Assembly (NCBI GenBank): GCA_031259605.1
Contig: JAIRLE010000148.1
Coordinates: 1 to 8,893, forward strand
Source: Zoogloeaceae bacterium
GTDB lineage: Bacteria > Pseudomonadota > Gammaproteobacteria > Burkholderiales > Rhodocyclaceae
DNA length: 8,893 nucleotides
Direction of reading: 5' to 3'
A program made the position numbers and the translations under genes. Below are positions 1-6,782 of the stretch, one piece after another. Under the pieces are notes generated by a model. That model was not told the DNA's origin. It searched no databases and saw only the letters and a program-made list of their open reading frames with translations. Each line of letters opens with the position of its first letter. Within the stretch, counting starts at the first letter, position 1.

Positions 1-767
1 TTTTTCCCTTCCTGCGCTTCTTCCGTCAGGTAATACAGCAAGGTGGCGTCGCCCGCCAGTTCCTGGATACCCGCCTGACCGTCGAGTTCCGCGTTCAGTC
101 CCGCCTTGATCATGCGCAATGCCATGGGACTCAGCCGCATCATCTCCTTCGCCCACAGCACCGCTTCATCCTCCAGTCGTGCGAGAGGCACCACCTTGTT
201 GACCAGTCCCATTTCCAGCGCTTCGGCGGCGCTGTATTGGCGGCAGAGGAACCAGATTTCCCGCGCTTTTTTCTGTCCCACGCAACGGGCCAGATAGGAA
301 GCGCCGAAACCCGCGTCGAAACTGCCGACACGCGGTCCCGTCTGCCCGAAAACGGCGTTGTCCGAGGCAATCGACAAATCGCACACCACGTGCAACACAT
401 GCCCGCCGCCGATGGCGTAGCCGTTGACCATGGCCAGCACCGGTTTTGGCAGGCTGCGGATCTGTTTCTGCACGTCCAGCACGTTCAGCCTGGGCACGCC
501 GTCCTTGCCGATATAGCCGCCCTTGCCTTTCACGTTCTGATCGCCGCCGGAACAAAAAGCCTTGTCCCCGGCGCCCGTCAGCACGACGACGCGGACATCG
601 CCCATTTCCCGGCAAAGCGCGAGAGCATCGCTCATTTCCGCGGTCGTGGCCGGGGTAAAGGCGTTGCGGTAGCGCGGCCGATTGATGGTGATCCTGGCGA
701 TACCCTTGAAACTGTCGAAAAGAATGTCTTCGTATTCCTTGATGGTTTTCCAAACCCGTGTGCTCAT
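1..767 (-). CDS. menB: 1,4-dihydroxy-2-naphthoyl-CoA synthase MenB (C-terminus cut by window edge)
   Basis: MenB is a crotonase-fold enzyme that closes the second ring of o-succinylbenzoyl-CoA in cytoplasmic menaquinone synthesis. The frame opens with MSTRVWKTIKEYEDILFD and reads 255 codons to the edge, ending in LTEEAQEGK. By family comparison about 17 residues are missing from a protein of about 272. Visible motifs are the oxyanion-hole segment SGGDQ (73-77), NGYAIGGGH (115-123), QTGP (142-145) and GSFD (148-151). S149 and D151 match the active-site Ser and Asp of E. coli MenB. Gly rather than Asp in QTGP fits the bicarbonate-dependent type I enzymes. The ATG at 767 overlaps the menD stop as ATGA. 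An AGGA ribosome site (774-777) lies six bases before it inside menD, which suggests translational coupling. The identification is firm; only the end is unseen. Confidence 0.96.
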   Translation of the reverse strand, partial: MSTRVWKTIKEYEDILFDSFKGIARITINRPRYRNAFTPATTAEMSDALALCREMGDVRVVVLTGAGDKAFCSGGDQNVKGKGGYIGKDGVPRLNVLDVQKQIRSLPKPVLAMVNGYAIGGGHVLHVVCDLSIASDNAVFGQTGPRVGSFDAGFGASYLARCVGQKKAREIWFLCRQYSAAEALEMGLVNKVVPLARLEDEAVLWAKEMMRLSPMALRMIKAGLNAELDGQAGIQELAGDATLLYYLTEEAQEGK

Positions 768-2476
768 CGTCCGTCCTTCAAACGTTGGTGGAATTGCGCG
801 TGAAACGCCGCGCAGGCGTCCAGCGGAAATTTGACTTCGAAGAGAAGCGGCCCGTCCGGTTCCGTGGTGAACCAAGGCAGGCGCGCCTCGAATGCTTCCC
901 TCGTTGACGCGGTCGCGTACACGAGGCCGAAAGATGCCGCCAGCGCGCCGGCGGAGGTGTCGTGATGGCCGGCGATCATGTCCAGACGCGATGCCGTCCC
1001 CAGACCGGGCAAGGTATGAAAGATACCGCCCCCGCCGTTGTTGAGGAGCAGAATGCGCAGATTCTTGCCGATGTGGCCGTTCCACAGGGCGTTGATGTCG
1101 TAGAAAAAGCTCAGATCGCCGATGACGACGAAAACCGGCTCGTCGGCCACGGCGGCGAATCCCACCGCCGTGGAGAGGGAGCCGTCGATGCCGTTCATGC
1201 CCCGGTTGCAATGGACGTCGACGCCGCCGGGCAAGGGGAAAAGCTGGGCGTTGCGCGCCGTCGAACTGTTGGCGAGGTGCAGCGCCGCGCCACGCGGCAG
1301 ACGCGCCAGGAAAAGTTGCAGCGCCAACATGTCGGTGAAAGGCGCGCTTTCCATGATTTTTTCCGTGGCCGCGCAAGCCTTGTGGGACGCCTCCCGCCAG
1401 CGCCGGGCGTAAGCCTCGGTTTCGGCCTCGTGCCCATGGGCCAGCAGAGGGAAGAAGCGTTCGGGCACGGTTTCGATGACCTCGGTCAGCGCCTGGAAAA
1501 GATCCGGCGCGGATCTGTCCGGCGAAATGTGCCAGTGATGCGCGGGGCGGTGCGCGCGGAGCAATTGCTTCATGCGTTTCGAGACAAGATGGCCGCCGAA
1601 GGTGACAAGAAGATCGGGAGCCAGTTTCCTTGCTTCGTCCTCGTCGAGCGCGGCCAGCGCCGCGTCCGGGTTGCGGATGACGCCCTCGCCCCGGAGATTG
1701 GCGAGATGCTCGACTACGACGACAGCATCACCTGCCGCGACGGTTTCTTCCAGAGCCGTGAAATCCCGGCATGCGCGCGCGGGGAGCAGTTGTCCCGCCA
1801 GGATCAGTCTTTTCCGGCTGGAACGCCAGATGTCCGCCAGTGCGGCGGGCAGTTCGTCCAGGCGCGGCGGCGCGGCGGCGAGGCGAATGGCGCGCGCCGC
1901 TTCGGGGGCGTCGTCCGTGAAGGAAAACAGCGGTTCGCGCAAGGGAATGTTGATCTGCGCCGGCCCGCCGCCGGGAAAACCGCGCGCCGTTTTCCAGGGC
2001 GCAAGGGCCAGCAGCGTCTTGTTGATGAGTTGGTTCGCGTGCCAGCGGTCTTCGCTCGTGTCGCCTTCCGGCAAATTGACGGCGCACTTCGCCAGCGCGC
2101 CGAAAATGCCTGGCTGCGGCATGGTCTGTCCGTCCATCTGGCCTACCCAGGCCGCCGGCCTGTCGGCTGAAAGAACGAGCAAGGGCAATTCCCGATAGAA
2201 CGCCTCCGCCACGGCGGGACCGAGGTTGAGCAAGGCCGTGCCCGAGGTGCAGCAGACCGCCACGGGTTCTTGCCGCCGCAGGATCATGCCGAGCGCAAAA
2301 AAAGCGGCGCTGCGTTCGTCGGTAACGCAAAAACAGCGGAAACCGGGATGCGCGGCGAAAGTCTGGACAAGCGGCGCGTTGCGGGAACCGGGCGCGACCA
2401 CCACATGATCGATGCCATGGGCAAGCAACAGCCCCGTCAATTGGCGAACAGCGTTCTTGTCTGAATACACGGGCAT
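764..2476 (-). CDS. menD: 2-succinyl-5-enolpyruvyl-6-hydroxy-3-cyclohexene-1-carboxylate synthase MenD
   Basis: MenD is a thiamine-diphosphate enzyme that decarboxylates 2-oxoglutarate and adds the succinyl semialdehyde to isochorismate, the committed menaquinone step. The 570-residue product is of usual family length. It shows PGSRNAP (29-35), the cofactor-activating Glu in TDERSA (E54), CTSGTA (76-81), SADRPAAW (103-110), GQMDGQTMPQP (112-122), NRGMNGIDGSLSTA (424-437), and the Mg/ThDP-binding GDLSFFYD (453-460) followed by NNGGGG (479-484). The SADRPAAWVGQMDGQ version resembles Bacteroidetes MenD; E. coli has ADRPPELIDCGANQ. The frame is open further upstream, with a TTG at 2551 and an ATG at 2521. 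The ATG at 2476 is preferred because family homology starts at YSDKNAV and a GAGG lies two bases before it, which is unusually close. It lies about 120 bases after menF and overlaps menB by four bases. Confidence 0.96.
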   Translation of the reverse strand: MPVYSDKNAVRQLTGLLLAHGIDHVVVAPGSRNAPLVQTFAAHPGFRCFCVTDERSAAFFALGMILRRQEPVAVCCTSGTALLNLGPAVAEAFYRELPLLVLSADRPAAWVGQMDGQTMPQPGIFGALAKCAVNLPEGDTSEDRWHANQLINKTLLALAPWKTARGFPGGGPAQINIPLREPLFSFTDDAPEAARAIRLAAAPPRLDELPAALADIWRSSRKRLILAGQLLPARACRDFTALEETVAAGDAVVVVEHLANLRGEGVIRNPDAALAALDEDEARKLAPDLLVTFGGHLVSKRMKQLLRAHRPAHHWHISPDRSAPDLFQALTEVIETVPERFFPLLAHGHEAETEAYARRWREASHKACAATEKIMESAPFTDMLALQLFLARLPRGAALHLANSSTARNAQLFPLPGGVDVHCNRGMNGIDGSLSTAVGFAAVADEPVFVVIGDLSFFYDINALWNGHIGKNLRILLLNNGGGGIFHTLPGLGTASRLDMIAGHHDTSAGALAASFGLVYATASTREAFEARLPWFTTEPDGPLLFEVKFPLDACAAFHAQFHQRLKDGR

Positions 2477-2483
2477 TACCTCA

Positions 2484-2588
2484 CAGGGAGACAGGAAACG
2501 GAGAAACCACCTGCAAACCATGCCGCTTTTTCCGCCGTCCGAAGGGCGCAAACTTTTCTGGTTCCTGGTTCCTGATTCCTGTCTCCTG
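2484..2588 (-). promoter_or_regulatory. Possible mRNA stem in the menF-menD gap next to the menD ribosome site
   Basis: The plus-strand segment 2484-2497 is complementary to 2576-2588. Thirteen pairs form with a single bulged G (2486-2488). In the minus-strand transcript, the downstream arm ends just before the GAGG and ATG of menD, and the upstream arm lies within the heptad repeats at the menF end. Folding would place the menD ribosome site at the base of a stem with a loop of about 78 bases. The complementarity is seen directly; any effect on menD translation is inference. The gap is only 121 bases, and the match arises partly because one heptad reads CTGTCTC. Confidence 0.3.
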
Positions 2589-2599
2589 ATCCCTGATTC
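2558..2599. repeat. Degenerate heptanucleotide tandem repeat, six units
   Basis: Six consecutive 7-base units in exact register share the consensus CTGATTC. Units one and two are CTGGTTC, unit three is CTGATTC, unit four is CTGTCTC, unit five is CTGATCC and unit six is CTGATTC. The CTG start is invariant. The array fills the space just after menF on the minus strand. Its last unit overlaps two of the three bases of the menF stop codon (2598-2600). It resembles the short tandemly repeated heptamers described from cyanobacterial intergenic DNA. No function is evident beyond possible pairing with the menD leader. Confidence 0.8.
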
Positions 2600-3650
2600 A
2601 CAGCACGGCGAAAAGCGTGCGCATTTTGTGATCCGTCTCCTTCCATTCCTGCTCCAGCAAGGAGTCCGGCATTATGCCACTGCCCGAAAAAAGGCGCAAA
2701 AACCCGTCCTCCGCCTTCATGCAGCGCAGGTTGACATAAACCGCGGTTTCCTTCTCCACCGGCCCGAGAAAGCCCGAATAGTATTCCCTGTCATATCCTT
2801 CGTTGGCGAGAATGAACCGTTTCGCCGCCTCCGCGGGCATGCCGCAGACGGCGGGCGTCGGGTGCAGGGCGGCGATGACGTCCCAGGGGCTTTTGCGCGC
2901 GGGGAGGGAAAAATAAAAATTGCTTTCGATATGCGCCACGTTTCCAGCCCGGCAGGTGAGGGGTGCCGCCATTTCCGGCGCAATCCCCAGGGCGGCGAGG
3001 CGTTCGCCGATGAAGTCCGCCACGACCCGATGTTCGCGGCGGTTTTTTGCGTCCCAAACGGCAACTTTCCCGGTCTCGACCGGCAGCGTGCCGGCAATCG
3101 CGGTGGTTTGCCAACGCCCGCCCTCGCCGCCAAGCAGCAATTCGGGGGAAGCGCCCAGCCACATGCCCGTGCGGGGAGAGAAAAAAAGCGAAACAAAAGC
3201 GGCGGGGTAACGCCGACAGGCATGGGCAAAAACGTGTTCCGGGGAAAAATCCGCGCGCCGCGCGAAACCGCGCGCGCGGGAAAGCACCAGTTTCGTCAAT
3301 GCCCGATGGCGCAATGCGTCGGAAAACCGGGAAAAGGCGCGCGAATAAGCCTGAAAGTCTTCGCCGGAAAAACTTGCGCCAGCAAAATGTTTTCCGGCAA
3401 GAGGGGGAGGGATATCCAGGGGAAGTTCCCAGACCGTCGACAGGCAACCCGGCCCCAGGATGAGCAGCGGGTTGTCTTCGCAGGGAGCAAAAGGCGCGAA
3501 AACGAAACCTTCGATGTCTTCCCCCCGGGGAATTTCCGTGCGCACGAGCGGTTCGCCGGTCGCCTGCCATACGAGGAAGGCTTGTTGTCCGGGACGGCGG
3601 TACAACGCAAAGGGCGTGCCCGCCGCGAACAGGTTTGAAACTTTTGTCAT
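2598..3650 (-). CDS. menF: Isochorismate synthase MenF (short type)
   Basis: MenF is a chorismate-binding enzyme that converts chorismate to isochorismate with Mg2+, entering menaquinone synthesis in the cytoplasm. The product has 350 residues against about 430 for E. coli MenF; the N-terminal half is short and the catalytic core complete. Visible are the likely base Lys in TKLVLSR (K120), SPELLL (168-173), TAIAGT (183-188), the Glu in RREHRVV (E206), HPTPAVCG (263-270), REYYSGFLGP (288-297), YVNLRCM (305-311), SGSGI (322-326) and the metal-site EWKET (335-339). HPTPAVCG and YDREYYSGF recall Bacteroidetes homologues. The ATG at 3650 is the first possible start after an in-frame stop and lacks a clear ribosome site. 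A dedicated salicylate-forming role or EntC is less likely because menD follows directly. The siderophore version cannot be fully excluded from sequence alone. Confidence 0.93.
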   Translation of the reverse strand: MTKVSNLFAAGTPFALYRRPGQQAFLVWQATGEPLVRTEIPRGEDIEGFVFAPFAPCEDNPLLILGPGCLSTVWELPLDIPPPLAGKHFAGASFSGEDFQAYSRAFSRFSDALRHRALTKLVLSRARGFARRADFSPEHVFAHACRRYPAAFVSLFFSPRTGMWLGASPELLLGGEGGRWQTTAIAGTLPVETGKVAVWDAKNRREHRVVADFIGERLAALGIAPEMAAPLTCRAGNVAHIESNFYFSLPARKSPWDVIAALHPTPAVCGMPAEAAKRFILANEGYDREYYSGFLGPVEKETAVYVNLRCMKAEDGFLRLFSGSGIMPDSLLEQEWKETDHKMRTLFAVL

Positions 3651-3793
3651 ACGGCGGCTTTGTAAATGTCTTCTCGCCTTGCGGCGATACCCTTATATGT
3701 CATCAACGGATACTTGTAAAGTCTATTTGCGCTCATGTGTAGCGAGCTTCCAGTCTGTCCACTTTCACAGCGCGATAGTTGTCCGGTCGTCAT
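3647..3793 (-). CDS. Possible 48-residue leader ORF overlapping the menF start
   Basis: A frame beginning MTTGQLSRCESGQTG and ending DIYKAAV stops at a TGA that overlaps the menF ATG as ATGA. Its ATG at 3793 has a good ribosome site, AGGGAG three bases upstream; menF itself has none nearby. This would allow translational coupling to menF. I recognise no family, and there is no signal peptide or clear repeat. The best menF promoter lies inside this frame, so some transcripts would not contain it. The frame is also open upstream to an ATG at 3853. It may be spurious. Confidence 0.25.
   Translation of the reverse strand: MTTGQLSRCESGQTGSSLHMSANRLYKYPLMTYKGIAARREDIYKAAV
3674..3687 (-). promoter_or_regulatory. 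GNRA-capped stem-loop at the predicted 5' end of menF mRNA
   Basis: On the minus strand TCGCC-GCAA-GGCGA forms a five-pair stem closed by a GCAA tetraloop. It lies just after the menF minus-10 box and about 24 bases before the menF ATG. It could stabilise the short leader. The predicted start of transcription falls inside or just before its first arm, so the full stem may not be present in the RNA. Confidence 0.3.
3692..3720 (-). promoter_or_regulatory. Sigma70-like promoter for menF
   Basis: On the minus strand TTTACA (3720-3715) and TATAAG (3697-3692) are separated by exactly 17 bases, and each matches five of six consensus positions. Transcription would begin near 3685, giving a leader of about 35 bases before the menF ATG at 3650. 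This is the best promoter match in the window and would drive menF, menD and menB together. Confidence 0.6.
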
Positions 3794-3914
3794 GGTCTCC
3801 CTGAAGAGGTTTGTGAGCAAGCAGGCCGATCCGCAACAGGGATGCGCATCCATTTGTTGATTTGCCCCAAAGCAACGGCTTGGTTGCGCGATTGCCCGGC
3901 TTCACCCGTTCCCG

Positions 3915-3943
3915 TCTACTGTCCGCTCCTTCTGGCGTAGAAT
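3915..3943 (+). promoter_or_regulatory. Weak candidate promoter for metG
   Basis: TAGAAT (3938-3943) is a reasonable minus-10 box about 30 bases before the metG ATG. The segment 17 bases upstream (TCTACT, 3915-3920) is a poor minus-35 match. The metG leader has no Shine-Dalgarno sequence: the 20 bases before the ATG are pyrimidine-rich. Confidence 0.35.
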
Positions 3944-3973
3944 TCCGCCTTTACCGCTGATTCCCCATTTTCC

Positions 3974-6052
3974 ATGACCCGTAAAATTCTTGTTACTTCC
4001 GCGCTTCCCTACGCCAATGGCGCAATCCATCTGGGGCATCTGGTCGAATACATCCAGACCGACATCTGGGTGCGCTTCCAGAAAATGCGCGGGCACACCT
4101 GCTGGTATGTCTGCGCCGACGACACCCACGGCACGCCCGTCATGCTGCGTGCGGAAAAGGAAGGCGTCACGCCGGAAGCGCTGATCGAACGGGTCAAAAG
4201 CGAACACATGCGCGATTTCGGCGGCTTTTTGATCGGCTTCGACAATTACCATAGTACGCACGCGCCGGAAACCCGCGAATTCTGCGAACTGTTTTATCAA
4301 CGCCTGAAGGCGGCGGGGCTGATCGAGGCGCGTTTCATCGAGCAGTTCTACGACCCGGTAAAAGCCATGTTCCTGCCGGATCGCTTCATCAAGGGCGAAT
4401 GCCCGAAATGCGGCGAACGGGATCAATACGGCGACAACTGCGAGCGCTGCGGCGCGGCCTATGCCCCGACGGAATTGAAAAACCCCTATTCCGCCGTTTC
4501 CGGCGCCAAGCCGGAACTGCGCGATTCCGAGCATTATTTCTTCCGGCTTTCCGACCCGCGCTGCGAAAATTTTCTGCGCAGGTATGCGCGCCAGGAAAAC
4601 GGTGTGCTGCAACCCGAAGCCGCCAACAAGATGCGCGAATGGCTGGGCGCGGAAGACGAGCATTTCCTGACCGACTGGGACATCTCCCGCGACGCGCCCT
4701 ACTTCGGTTTCGAGATTCCCGGCGCGCCGGGAAAATTCTTCTACGTCTGGCTGGACGCGCCCATCGGCTACATGGGGTCGTTCCAGAATCTTTGCGCCCG
4801 GAAAAGCCTGGATTTCGACGAGTTCTGGAGGCCAGATTCCAACGCCGAACTCTACCATTTCATCGGCAAGGACATCCTCTATTTCCACGCGCTCTTCTGG
4901 CCCGCCGAACTCATCCACGCGGGATTCCGCGCGCCGACGAAGATTTTCGCGCACGGCTTTCTCACCGTGAACGGCGTCAAGATGTCCAAGGCGCGCGGCA
5001 CCTTCATCACGGCGGAAAGTTATCTGGCGCAGGGGCTGAACCCGGAATGGCTGCGCTATTACTTCGCTGGAAAACTCTCCAACACCATGGAGGACATCGA
5101 CTTGAACCTCGATGACTTCATCGCGCGTGTAAATGCCGACCTGATCGGCAAATATGTGAATATCGCCAGCCGTGCCGCCGGATTCGTCGTGAAGCGTTTC
5201 GGCGGCAGGCTGCTGGCCGCCGACGCCGCGCTCCCCGCGCTTTGCGCCATCCGGGAAGCCGCGCCCGGCATTGCCGAACGTTACGAAAACCGGGAATTCG
5301 CCAAGGCCATGCGCGAGATCATGGCCCTGGCGGACGGCGCCAACCAGTATGTAGACAACGTCAAGCCCTGGGAACTCGCCAAGACGCCGGGAAGGGAAGC
5401 GGAATTGCACGCCGTGTGCAGCAACAGCCTCAATCTCTTTTACCGGCTCACCGTGCTCCTGAAGCCGGTGCTGCCCGCGCTCGCGGCCAGGGCAGAGGCT
5501 TTTCTTCGCGTCGCGCCGCTTGCCTGGGACGACGTGGAAACGCTCCTGCCCGCCGGGCATGGCATCCAGACTTACGCGCATCTGATGACCCGCATCGATC
5601 CGAAACAGATTGCCGCGCTCGTCGCCGCCAACCGGGAAAGCCTCGCGCCGGTCGCGCCAGCCGCGGTGAACGCGGGCATGGCGGAGGAAAACGAGGCGCG
5701 CGCGGCCAAGGCCGCCGTCATCGGCATCGACGATTTCCTGAAAATGGATTTGCGCATTGCCCGCATCGTCGAGGCCGCGCACGTGGAAGGCGCGGGAAAG
5801 CTCGTGCGCCTCATGCTCGACATCGGCGAGGAAAAGCCGCGCCAGGTGTTCGCGGGCATCAAGTCCGCCTACGATCCCGTCGCACTGCAAGGACGGCTCA
5901 CAGTAATGGTCGCCAATCTCGCGCCGCGCAAGATGAAATTCGGCCTCTCCGAAGGCATGGTGCTCGCCGCCTCAGGCCCAGACGACGCGGCTGGCGGCAT
6001 TTACCTGCTTGCTCCGGATACGGGCGCGACGCCAGGAATGCGGGTCAAATGA
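3974..6052 (+). CDS. metG: Methionyl-tRNA synthetase with C-terminal tRNA-binding domain
   Basis: MetG charges tRNA-Met with methionine in the cytoplasm for both initiation and elongation. The 692-residue product has full length for the class I enzyme with the extra C-terminal domain. The signature HLGH is at 19-22 and KMSKA at 336-340, a common variant of KMSKS. A single zinc knuckle uses C143, C146, C156 and C159. The anticodon-binding helical region follows (about 380-540). A linker rich in Ala and Glu leads to the tRNA-binding OB-fold domain (about 585-692), starting IDDFLKMDLRIARI and ending GATPGMRVK, which makes the dimer. The start MTRKILVTSALPYANG matches the family, so the ATG at 3974 is firm although no ribosome site precedes it. 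The stop overlaps the next ATG by four bases, which suggests coupling with the exported protein that follows. Confidence 0.98.
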   Translation: MTRKILVTSALPYANGAIHLGHLVEYIQTDIWVRFQKMRGHTCWYVCADDTHGTPVMLRAEKEGVTPEALIERVKSEHMRDFGGFLIGFDNYHSTHAPETREFCELFYQRLKAAGLIEARFIEQFYDPVKAMFLPDRFIKGECPKCGERDQYGDNCERCGAAYAPTELKNPYSAVSGAKPELRDSEHYFFRLSDPRCENFLRRYARQENGVLQPEAANKMREWLGAEDEHFLTDWDISRDAPYFGFEIPGAPGKFFYVWLDAPIGYMGSFQNLCARKSLDFDEFWRPDSNAELYHFIGKDILYFHALFWPAELIHAGFRAPTKIFAHGFLTVNGVKMSKARGTFITAESYLAQGLNPEWLRYYFAGKLSNTMEDIDLNLDDFIARVNADLIGKYVNIASRAAGFVVKRFGGRLLAADAALPALCAIREAAPGIAERYENREFAKAMREIMALADGANQYVDNVKPWELAKTPGREAELHAVCSNSLNLFYRLTVLLKPVLPALAARAEAFLRVAPLAWDDVETLLPAGHGIQTYAHLMTRIDPKQIAALVAANRESLAPVAPAAVNAGMAEENEARAAKAAVIGIDDFLKMDLRIARIVEAAHVEGAGKLVRLMLDIGEEKPRQVFAGIKSAYDPVALQGRLTVMVANLAPRKMKFGLSEGMVLAASGPDDAAGGIYLLAPDTGATPGMRVK

Positions 6053-6636
6053 CATCGGGGGAAGCGCGCGTGAAACATGGCGTATGGATCAAACGGCTTG
6101 CGGGAATCTTCCTGGGTCTTGCGCTCTGCGGCGGCGCGCAGGCGGAGGCAGACTGTGACATGGTGGGCGACTATCGGGTTGCCGGGGCGTTCCTCTCCGA
6201 AGAATTTCTCAAACTCGCCAGGGGAATGCTGGCGGAGGCGGGAAAGCCATCGAAGGATGACGGTGGCGAGCCGACCGACGACCCCGTCCTGAGCGTTCGC
6301 CTGACGGATGACGTGTTCACGGTATCGACCCCTGGCCGGAGCGATACGGCAAAAGTGCCGGATACCCTCCCGTCCGGCAAACAGTCGTGTCTGCTGCAAC
6401 TCGAATCCAGTCCCGACATCTGGATCACGCGCACGAATTTCCACGGGCTGTCCGACGAACAGATGGCGCAATTGTCGCAATCCCTGTCTTACCAGTGGTT
6501 TACCGAAGTGACGCCCGAAGAGGCGCGTTCCATCCCGTATTTTCTGATGGCATCCTTCAACCTGGTCGGCGTGACCAGCGGCGCGCTCGTCGTGCCGCTG
6601 GAAAAAATCGGAGAGGACGCCATCCGCAAGGACTGA
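6049..6636 (+). CDS. Uncharacterised exported protein, translationally coupled to metG
   Basis: I do not recognise this family. The ATG at 6049 overlaps the metG stop (ATGA), giving 195 residues. An in-frame GTG at 6070 has a better ribosome site (GGGGGA from 6056) and yields a textbook signal peptide: basic start KHGVWIKR, core LAGIFLGLAL, and a signal peptidase I site after AQA. The Cys in LALCGG lacks the small residue expected just before a lipobox Cys, so a lipoprotein is unlikely. The mature part is about 165 residues, acidic, with two Cys (in ADCDMVG and KQSCLL) that could pair in the periplasm. The segment between them is predicted mostly beta (LSVRLTDDVFTVST), and the end is more helical with a hydrophobic stretch (YFLMASFNLVG). 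Which start is used is undecided. A periplasmic location is well supported; the function is unknown. Confidence 0.8.
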   Translation: MTSGEARVKHGVWIKRLAGIFLGLALCGGAQAEADCDMVGDYRVAGAFLSEEFLKLARGMLAEAGKPSKDDGGEPTDDPVLSVRLTDDVFTVSTPGRSDTAKVPDTLPSGKQSCLLQLESSPDIWITRTNFHGLSDEQMAQLSQSLSYQWFTEVTPEEARSIPYFLMASFNLVGVTSGALVVPLEKIGEDAIRKD

Positions 6637-6649
6637 ACGGGGAGACGCC

Positions 6650-6706
6650 ATGCCATGTAAATCCAGTGCCCGCCGAAAACCCGCAGGGCGCGTATTTACA
6701 GAGTGA
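6650..6706 (+). CDS. Possible 18-residue basic peptide ORF
   Basis: An ATG preceded by GGGGAG at five bases opens an 18-codon frame (MPCKSSARRKPAGRVFTE, then TGA) in the gap between the exported protein and the transporter. The product would be basic. The good ribosome site is the only support. It is shorter than usual genes and overlaps the inverted repeat at 6657-6699, so it may be chance. Confidence 0.15.
   Translation: MPCKSSARRKPAGRVFTE
6657..6699. repeat. Interrupted inverted repeat after the exported-protein gene
   Basis: GTAAAT (6657-6662) pairs with ATTTAC (6694-6699), and inside it GCCC (6668-6671) pairs with GGGC (6686-6689). It lies about 20 bases after the stop of the exported protein. 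No run of T follows, so it is not a convincing intrinsic terminator. It may be an RNA-stabilising structure or chance. Confidence 0.3.
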
Positions 6707-6727
6707 AAACCTTTGCACAAATCAAGC

Positions 6728-6755
6728 CTGCATCCTTTTTTGGATCAGTGATAAT
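6728..6755 (+). promoter_or_regulatory. Weak candidate promoter for the SulP transporter gene
   Basis: GATAAT (6750-6755) is a good minus-10 box. CTGCAT (6728-6733) lies 16 bases upstream and is a weak minus-35 match. A transcript starting near 6762 would have a leader of about 20 bases. No clear ribosome site precedes the ATG at 6783. Confidence 0.3.
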
Positions 6756-6782
6756 CCGCTTTTCCGATCTGACGACAGCGCC

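Larger units (their letters stand above)
3651..3973. other. Divergent menF/metG intergenic region
   Basis: This 323-base gap separates the minus-strand men cluster from plus-strand metG. It contains the menF promoter, the possible leader ORF, a 12-base perfect palindrome (GGATGCGCATCC, 3840-3851) about 120 bases from metG, an imperfect GCAAC/GTTGC inverted repeat near 3872-3887, and a weak metG minus-10 box. I see no tRNA, riboswitch or terminator here. The palindrome could be an operator shared by the two divergent units, but nothing links it to a known regulator. Confidence 0.6.

Noticed and set aside
962..2170. 402-codon plus-strand frame across menD
   Set aside because: MenD on the other strand is unambiguous; the antisense product shows no domain and is Arg/Gly rich.
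2477..2551. Longer MenD starting at TTG 2551 or ATG 2521
   Set aside because: The extra residues do not resemble MenD, which usually begins just before YSDK, and lie over the leader stem region.
2412..3638. 408-codon plus-strand frame across menF
   Set aside because: It is antisense to menF, whose motifs are complete, and has no recognisable domain or ribosome site.
3902..5890. 662-codon open frame antisense to metG
   Set aside because: It lies opposite a certain metG, its product looks like low-complexity antisense translation, and long antisense frames are expected in GC-rich genes with strong codon bias.
5242..6048. Plus-strand frame inside metG continuing into the exported-protein gene
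   Set aside because: This part is metG in another frame. The real gene starts at the overlap near 6049 or at GTG 6070.
6387..6782. Upstream in-frame extension of the SulP gene
   Set aside because: It overlaps the exported-protein gene in another frame, and SulP homology begins at the ATG at 6783.
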